Below, one piece after another: positions 7,248 through 11,785 of a stretch of DNA of 11,785 nt. The DNA comes from JBBIPZ01 sp037442505 [NCBI: Deltaproteobacteria bacterium] (GTDB lineage: Bacteria > CALINM01). The first letter of the stretch is position 1; every line of letters starts with the position of its first letter. The translations under genes and the position numbers were made by a program. The notes beneath the pieces are model-generated. The model was not told the DNA's origin. It made no database searches and saw only the letters and a list, made by a program, of their open reading frames with translations. The stretch covers positions 1-11,785 of the forward strand of contig JBBIPZ010000003.1 of the NCBI GenBank assembly GCA_037442505.1, in the 5' to 3' direction.

Positions 7248-8162
7248 CTATTTTTGAGCCATTTCAAGATAAGCTATGGAAGATATTGCCGCTGTGCAGC
7301 CATCTCCTACAGCTGTTGCAATCTGTTTATATGGTTTCTTAACACAGTCGCCTGCTGCGAAAATCCAATTTACACTTGTCTGTCTGAATTCATTCGCCAG
7401 AATATAGCCATTTTCGTCGACTTCAACGATACCTTTTAACAAATCTGTTCTTGGCTTGTAACCAACAAATATAAACAGTCCTGATATGTCTAATACTTGT
7501 TCTTCTGTTGTCAAAACATCTCTGATAGTAATACCTGTCAGAAACTCATCACCGTGAAGTTTTGTAACAATTTTATTCCAGATAGGCTTAATCTTTTCGT
7601 TTCTCAGTGCCTTTTCCTGCAGATACTTCTCTGCTCTAAATTTATCTCTTCTATGTATAATATAAACAGTTTTGGCAAAGTTTGTTAGAAAAATAGCCTC
7701 CTCTATTGCTGTATTGCCTCCTCCCACTACAGCAACATCCTGCCCACGAAAAAAGGCACCATCACACGTTGCACAATAAGAAATCCCCTTACCTGTCAGT
7801 TCATTTTCCTTTTCTAAACCCAACTTCATTGGAGAAGCACCTGTTGCTAATATTAACACCTTACATATATATTCGTTCCTATCAGTAACAACTTTTTTGT
7901 TAGTCGTGTCAATATTCTTAATGCTTTCATACGATATTTCAGTACCAAAACGTTTAGCCTGTTTCTCCATCAAACTACCTAATTCTGGTCCCATTATACC
8001 TTCTGGAAAACCAGGATAGTTTTCAACATCTGTAGTGAAAACCATCTGGCCACCAACTGATTGTTCTTCTAAAACAAGTGTACTTAGCATAGCCCTTGAA
8101 CAATATATTGCGGCTGTTAAACCAGCAGGACCACCACCAATAATAATCACATCTTTTTCCAT
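7248..8162 (-). CDS. trxB: Thioredoxin reductase (NADPH, FAD)
   Basis: This flavoprotein passes electrons from NADPH to thioredoxin in the cytoplasm. The 304-residue length is typical of low-molecular-weight TrxB. The FAD-binding GGGPAG lies at residues 9-14, the redox-active CATC at 130-133 and the second dinucleotide fold GGGNTA at 147-152. HRRDKFRA (170-177) has the arginines expected to bind the NADPH 2'-phosphate, and a C-terminal FAAGDC motif contacts FAD. The start ATG has GAGGTGA a few bases upstream on the minus strand. It is the only minus-strand gene in the middle of the window, converging on tRNA-Pro with 28 bases between them and diverging from prmA. No thioredoxin gene is adjacent. 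A GGGNTA in place of the common GGGDSA is seen in some relatives. Confidence 0.95.
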   Translation of the reverse strand: MEKDVIIIGGGPAGLTAAIYCSRAMLSTLVLEEQSVGGQMVFTTDVENYPGFPEGIMGPELGSLMEKQAKRFGTEISYESIKNIDTTNKKVVTDRNEYICKVLILATGASPMKLGLEKENELTGKGISYCATCDGAFFRGQDVAVVGGGNTAIEEAIFLTNFAKTVYIIHRRDKFRAEKYLQEKALRNEKIKPIWNKIVTKLHGDEFLTGITIRDVLTTEEQVLDISGLFIFVGYKPRTDLLKGIVEVDENGYILANEFRQTSVNWIFAAGDCVKKPYKQIATAVGDGCTAAISSIAYLEMAQK

Positions 8163-8201
8163 ACGTTCACCTCAAAAAATACTTTTCAAAATAACAAATA
8201 A

Positions 8202-8231
8202 ATTATATGCTTATAGCTTATGACTTTTCAA
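8202..8231 (-). promoter_or_regulatory. Probable trxB promoter
   Basis: On the minus strand a perfect -10 TATAAT (8202-8207) lies 18 bases after TTGAAA (8226-8231), a good -35. The predicted start is near 8195, giving a leader of about 33 bases that includes the GAGGTGA ribosome site. The -35 element lies within the first codons of prmA, so RNA polymerase bound here would overlap the prmA start region. Confidence 0.65.
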
Positions 8232-9044
8232 GTTAATTTGCCTTATGATAACGACGAGACTAAAGAGCTAATTTTAGCTAAACTTCTGATTTTCAATCCG
8301 ATGGGTATCTGGGAGAAAGACAATGAATTGATTGTTTACTTTTCAGAAACATCTGATTTTGAAAAGTTTGCAAAGGCAAATAAGGATCTGAGCTTTTATT
8401 ACGAACAAATCGTAAAAAATGTTGATTGGGTGGCAAAATCGCAAAAATTTCACAAGATTATCAGAATAAAGCCTTTTGTTATAGCTGCTCCATTTCTCGA
8501 GAAAAAGGCTAAGATTAAAACACCCTACAAGTTTAAAATAATCATCAACCCATCTTTTGCCTTCGGCACTGGTAGCCATGCTACAACGAAAATGTGTATA
8601 AAATATCTTTGTAATAACATAAAAAGGGGAATGTCTGTTCTTGACATGGGCACAGGCACAGCAATTCTATCAATAGTTGCAGAAAAATTAGGTGCTGCAA
8701 AGATTTTAGGAATAGATATTGATGATATCGCTCTGAAAGAGGCTGAAAAAAACTTAAAAAGAAATCATTGTAAAAAGGTTCTTTTAGCCAACACGCTGCC
8801 ATCGGAAATCAATCAAAACTTCGATCTTGTGGTATGCAATATCCTTTTTAATGACATTATTAAACTCGATCAGATATTTGCAGCAGCCTTAAAAAGAGGT
8901 GGAGATTTAATTCTTTCTGGACTTTTGTATGAACAAAAAAAAGATGTTTTAGAGGTTTACTCCAAAAACTTTAAATACATAAACTCAATCAGGCAAAAAG
9001 ATAAAAATTTTGACTGGATAGCAATGTATTTTAAAAAGCTATGA
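8220..9044 (+). CDS. prmA: Ribosomal protein L11 methyltransferase
   Basis: PrmA transfers methyl groups from S-adenosylmethionine to lysines and the N-terminus of L11. The 274-residue product shows the PrmA segment FAFGTGSHATT (113-123; often GTGTHPTT), then the SAM motif LDMGTGTAILS (141-151), acidic ribose-binding residues in GIDIDDIA (164-171), and VVCNILFND (204-212), where the family has NIL. The N-terminal 100 residues are a divergent L11-binding region. It is first in an operon with rsmE, which its stop overlaps by ATGA. No Shine-Dalgarno precedes ATG 8220, and a possible -10 lies only about ten bases upstream, so a leaderless message is possible. The substrate assignment rests on family motifs. 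Confidence 0.9.
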   Translation: MTFQVNLPYDNDETKELILAKLLIFNPMGIWEKDNELIVYFSETSDFEKFAKANKDLSFYYEQIVKNVDWVAKSQKFHKIIRIKPFVIAAPFLEKKAKIKTPYKFKIIINPSFAFGTGSHATTKMCIKYLCNNIKRGMSVLDMGTGTAILSIVAEKLGAAKILGIDIDDIALKEAEKNLKRNHCKKVLLANTLPSEINQNFDLVVCNILFNDIIKLDQIFAAALKRGGDLILSGLLYEQKKDVLEVYSKNFKYINSIRQKDKNFDWIAMYFKKL

Positions 9045-9778
9045 CAATTCCTCGAATTATTCTTGACACTACTTTGGAAGACGGTAAACTCGTAGAGATT
9101 AATTCTGAGCCTTATCATTATCTTTTTAGAGTTCACAGGTTGAAAAGTGGTGATAAGTTCTATCTTTTAGATAAAAATAGACGTGAGTTTTTATGCGAAG
9201 TAGTTGACATTTCTAAAAACAAACTCACTGCTTACTGTTTTCTTTTTAAAAATTTGAGTGAACCAGATTACAAAATAAAACTTATTTTCAGTCTTCTTAA
9301 AGGTGATAAAAATGAGTTTTTAATCAAAGCCGGCACACAAATGGGGATTACTGACTTTGAGCCTATAATTACAAGCAGAACCATTATCAGACTTGACCCG
9401 ATAAAAGCAAAAGAAAAAGTTGAAAGATTTAGAAAAGTTGCTGAGGATACAGCAAGGACATCTTTTTTATCTTTTATACCAGTTGTAACTGAAATTAAAG
9501 ATATTAAGCAGCTTTCTTTTGAAGTAAACTCTTTACATTTATTTTTGTCTGAAAAAAAAGATATACCACTTATAAGCAGTTACGAAAATGAAATTAGACA
9601 GTCAAAAAACATAACTGTTTTGTTAGGTCCTGAGGGCGGTATCGATGAAGAAGAGTTCAAGTTTCTTATTGAAAAGGGTTATAAACCTATTTCTTTGGGT
9701 GAGAGGGCATTAAAAGCCGAATTTGCTTTTGTTTTTGGGCTTTCTGTGGTAATTTACATTAACAGGGGGAGATTTTGA
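9041..9778 (+). CDS. rsmE: 16S rRNA (uracil1498-N3)-methyltransferase
   Basis: RsmE is a SPOUT (knotted) methyltransferase that modifies U1498 in the 30S decoding region. The 245-residue length fits. An N-terminal PUA-like part contains YHYLFRVHRLKSGDKFYLLD. The knot region has LIFSLLKGDKNEFLIKAGTQMGI (about 86-108), then LLGPEGG with DEEEF. The last conserved motif reads LGERALKAEFA (219-229), where most relatives have LGxRILRxETA: the glutamate is kept, but arginine is lysine and threonine is phenylalanine. The ATG overlaps the prmA TGA by four bases, so the two ribosome-modifying enzymes are translationally coupled. Function is likely but the altered SAM-loop motif lowers certainty a little. 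Confidence 0.9.
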   Translation: MTIPRIILDTTLEDGKLVEINSEPYHYLFRVHRLKSGDKFYLLDKNRREFLCEVVDISKNKLTAYCFLFKNLSEPDYKIKLIFSLLKGDKNEFLIKAGTQMGITDFEPIITSRTIIRLDPIKAKEKVERFRKVAEDTARTSFLSFIPVVTEIKDIKQLSFEVNSLHLFLSEKKDIPLISSYENEIRQSKNITVLLGPEGGIDEEEFKFLIEKGYKPISLGERALKAEFAFVFGLSVVIYINRGRF

Positions 9779-9779
9779 T

Positions 9780-10481
9780 GTGGGATTTTATACAGCCGTA
9801 GAAGAAATTCTAAAAAAACTCATCTATAAAATAAAAAATACGAAAAGGTTAGACCTGCTTTCTGAACTCGACTATACGGTCGTGGATTTAGAAACCACAG
9901 GTTTTAACTTGCCTCCAATCGACCGAATTATCGAGATAGGCGCAGTAAGAATAAAAAATCTCAAAATTGTAGATGAATTTTCCGTTCTCGTTAATCCTTT
10001 GAAACCAATCCCGCCTATAGCTACTGAAGTAACACATATAACTAACGATGACGTAAAAAAAGGTATTAAGATAGGAAAGGCGCTAAAAGAGTTTTTCAAA
10101 TTTTCAACTAATAGCATCATTGTTGCCTACAACGTCTCTTTTGACTATCAATTTATAACTGAGGCATCTCGTTATAGCATCGGTTATATTCCCCGAGAAA
10201 ACACATTGTGTGCATTTGAATTAGCAAAAAAGTTGTTTTATTTTATCGAACGATATGACCTTGATTATGTTTGTGAATATTTAAATATAACCATAGAAAA
10301 TAGACATCGTGCATTAGGTGATGCTATAGCCACTGCTAAACTGTTTCTTATTTTGATTGATTTACTTAAAAAGGTAGGTATAAATAGCTATAACGAAGCA
10401 AAGCTTTTTGAGCTTGGAAACACATTGCCAAAAGAAATAAGAAAGTTGTTAGAACACTACAGAAGATTAGGTATTATCTGA
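9780..10481 (+). CDS. DnaQ-family 3'-5' exonuclease (DNA polymerase III epsilon-like)
   Basis: This is a DEDDh exonuclease of the DnaQ/RNase T superfamily. In 233 residues all five catalytic positions are visible: D36 and E38 in DLETTG (ExoI), D122 in NVSFDYQF (ExoII), and H176 and D181 in HRALGDAIAT (ExoIII). ExoII reads AYN instead of the more usual AHN. There is a 30-residue helical N-terminal extension and a basic C-terminal tail. The start is GTG 9780, eight bases after AGGGGGAG (9764-9771). The overlapping ATG at 9778 opens a frame that stops after seven codons. It could be a replicative proofreading subunit or a stand-alone repair exonuclease, and sequence does not decide. It follows rsmE by one base and overlaps the next gene tail to tail by eight bases. 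Confidence 0.88.
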   Translation: MGFYTAVEEILKKLIYKIKNTKRLDLLSELDYTVVDLETTGFNLPPIDRIIEIGAVRIKNLKIVDEFSVLVNPLKPIPPIATEVTHITNDDVKKGIKIGKALKEFFKFSTNSIIVAYNVSFDYQFITEASRYSIGYIPRENTLCAFELAKKLFYFIERYDLDYVCEYLNITIENRHRALGDAIATAKLFLILIDLLKKVGINSYNEAKLFELGNTLPKEIRKLLEHYRRLGII

Positions 10482-11785
10482 TTAATTCTTCCGACTTTAT
10501 GGCATAGTATATCATCTTACGCCACAAAGTAACTCTACTATAGCCTAAAAGTTTAGATGCCTTAGTTTTGTCTAAGTCGCATTCTTTTAAAGCCTTTATG
10601 ATTCTTTCACGTTCTGCATTATGATCTTTTAGATGGTTATTTATATAAGCTGCGGCCCTGATTTCAAAAGGTAAATCTTCAGGTGTGATGTAACTTTTAC
10701 TGTCAGGCAACATAAAATAAACACTTTCAATAACATTCTTAAGTTCCCTAACATTACCTTTCCAATCGTAGCCTGTTAGAATTTCCAAAGCATCATTGGA
10801 AAAACCTACAACCTTCTTACTAAACTTCTCTCCATAAGAATTGATTAGTTCACGTAAAAAATGTTCTGCTAATAAAGGTATATCTTCCACTCTATCACGC
10901 AGAGGCGGTATGAACAGATGAAATGTATTCAATCTATAAAACAGTTCTTCTCTAAAATTGCCTTTTTTAGTCTCAGCCTTCAAATCTTTACTCGATGTTA
11001 AAATTAATAAAGCCTTATTTTTACGTGGTTCATTGCTTCCAACGCGACAAAAAGTGTTATCCTCCAATAACCGTAAAAGTTTTGACTGAAATGTTAATGA
11101 AGTTTCTGTAATTTCACTGAGCAAAACTGTTCCTTCTAAAGCTAACTCTAACTTGCCTTCCCTTTTAGAAGCGTTACTATTACCATTTTCATATCCAAAC
11201 AGCTCACTTTCTATAAAATTATCTGGAAATGCCGCACAATTAATTTTAATAAAAGGTTTTGATTCATTTCTCGATAGTTTATGTATTGTCGAAGCAACTA
11301 AATCTTTACCCACCCCACTCTCACCTGTTATTAAAACAGGCGATTGGGTAAGCGAGACAGCCTTAACAAACTCAATAACGTACTTTATCGCATCACTTTT
11401 TCCACAAATACCCATAAAGGATTTGTCAGATTTATTTGTACTGGGAAAACTAACGATATTTTTAATAAGAGCAATACCACCTAACAAATTTTCCTGATTA
11501 TCTTTAATTATTTTAAGTTTGGCTTTAACAATGACCGACTCACCATTTTTTCTAATAATTGTAGTTAAGGCTTCTTCAACATCGTGCCTTGTTTTTACAC
11601 AATAGTCAAAAGGACAGGAAAATTCTTCAGTAAAAGAGCAGATATTAGGACATGGCTGTCCGTAAATTTCTTCCTTTTTGAAACCGGTTATAGCCTCTGC
11701 TACCTTATTAAATTCTATTATTTTGAATGACTTATCAACTATTACCACACCATCACTAACTTCTTGCAACAACTCATTGTAAAAC
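10474..11785 (-). CDS. PAS-AAA+-Fis regulator of the NtrC type with degenerate sigma-54 activation motifs (5' end beyond window)
   Basis: Numbering is from an in-frame TTG at 11772, but the frame continues unbroken to the right edge with a PAS-like sequence, so the true start is probably outside. A PAS domain (about 1-105) carries four cysteines (41, 45, 53, 58). The AAA+ domain (about 118-345) keeps Walker A GESGVGKD (150-157), the arginine-finger segment FREELFYRL (273-281), PPLRDRVEDIPLL and sensor II GNVREL. A Fis-type helix-turn-helix ends the protein (about 387-425). Two key features are lost: the sigma-54 contact loop, normally GAFTGA, reads GNSNAS (197-202), and Walker B reads LLSE with S219 in place of aspartate. 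By family knowledge it should therefore be poor at hydrolysing ATP and at activating sigma-54. It may instead act as a sigma-70 regulator or repressor. Confidence 0.9.
   Translation of the reverse strand, partial: FYNELLQEVSDGVVIVDKSFKIIEFNKVAEAITGFKKEEIYGQPCPNICSFTEEFSCPFDYCVKTRHDVEEALTTIIRKNGESVIVKAKLKIIKDNQENLLGGIALIKNIVSFPSTNKSDKSFMGICGKSDAIKYVIEFVKAVSLTQSPVLITGESGVGKDLVASTIHKLSRNESKPFIKINCAAFPDNFIESELFGYENGNSNASKREGKLELALEGTVLLSEITETSLTFQSKLLRLLEDNTFCRVGSNEPRKNKALLILTSSKDLKAETKKGNFREELFYRLNTFHLFIPPLRDRVEDIPLLAEHFLRELINSYGEKFSKKVVGFSNDALEILTGYDWKGNVRELKNVIESVYFMLPDSKSYITPEDLPFEIRAAAYINNHLKDHNAERERIIKALKECDLDKTKASKLLGYSRVTLWRKMIYYAIKSEELIR

Noticed and set aside
9778-9801. ATG 9778 as the exonuclease start
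   Set aside because: That frame ends after seven codons. The exonuclease frame starts at GTG 9780.
11153-11497. Plus-strand frame of 114 codons opposite the regulator
   Set aside because: It is antisense to the conserved AAA+ core and has no recognisable domain.
11770-11772. TTG 11772 as the true start of the regulator
   Set aside because: The frame stays open to the window edge with plausible PAS sequence and no ribosome site precedes the TTG, so the gene is treated as partial.

Overview
The window is an AT-rich stretch of bacterial chromosome carrying housekeeping genes. I see no mobile element, CRISPR array or rRNA. The first two thirds are the conserved translation cluster thrS-infC-rpmI-rplT-pheS-pheT-ihfA-merR. 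This order is known from gamma- and deltaproteobacteria and related anaerobic lineages, and here tRNA genes flank it (tRNA-Val before thrS, tRNA-Pro after merR). The threonyl-tRNA synthetase is short at its N-terminus and resembles, from memory, the Campylobacterota type. The delta-like gene order and low GC together suggest a Desulfurella/Hippea-like organism (Desulfurellia), or another low-GC anaerobe such as a member of Deferribacterota. This is inference, not proof.

Layout. Bases 1-54 hold a promoter-like sequence. tRNA-Val(GAC) is at 55-126, and thrS starts 26 bases later, so both are probably on one transcript. thrS, infC (apparent AUA start), rpmI (L35), rplT (L20), pheS and pheT are tightly packed, with rplT/pheS and pheS/pheT overlapping. 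Next come an IHF/HU-family gene, a small MerR-type regulator and tRNA-Pro(GGG). The cluster makes tRNA synthetases, an initiation factor and two large-subunit proteins, so it is a growth-rate type operon. Feedback control by IF3 on its own non-AUG start is expected from the family.

Bases 7248-10481 hold trxB (thioredoxin reductase, minus strand), divergent across 57 bp from a plus-strand operon prmA-rsmE-exonuclease. That operon encodes a ribosomal-protein methyltransferase, a 16S rRNA methyltransferase and a DnaQ-type 3'-5' exonuclease. The genes are joined by a 4-base overlap and a near-zero gap.

The last 1.3 kb (minus strand, running off the right edge) encodes a PAS-AAA+-Fis regulator built like a sigma-54 activator. 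Its GAFTGA loop has become GNSNAS and its Walker B Asp is Ser. This is the most interesting item in the window: an apparent NtrC-family regulator that probably no longer works as a sigma-54 activating ATPase. I did not find a multi-gene system that looks undescribed. No gene-free stretch exceeds 300 bases.
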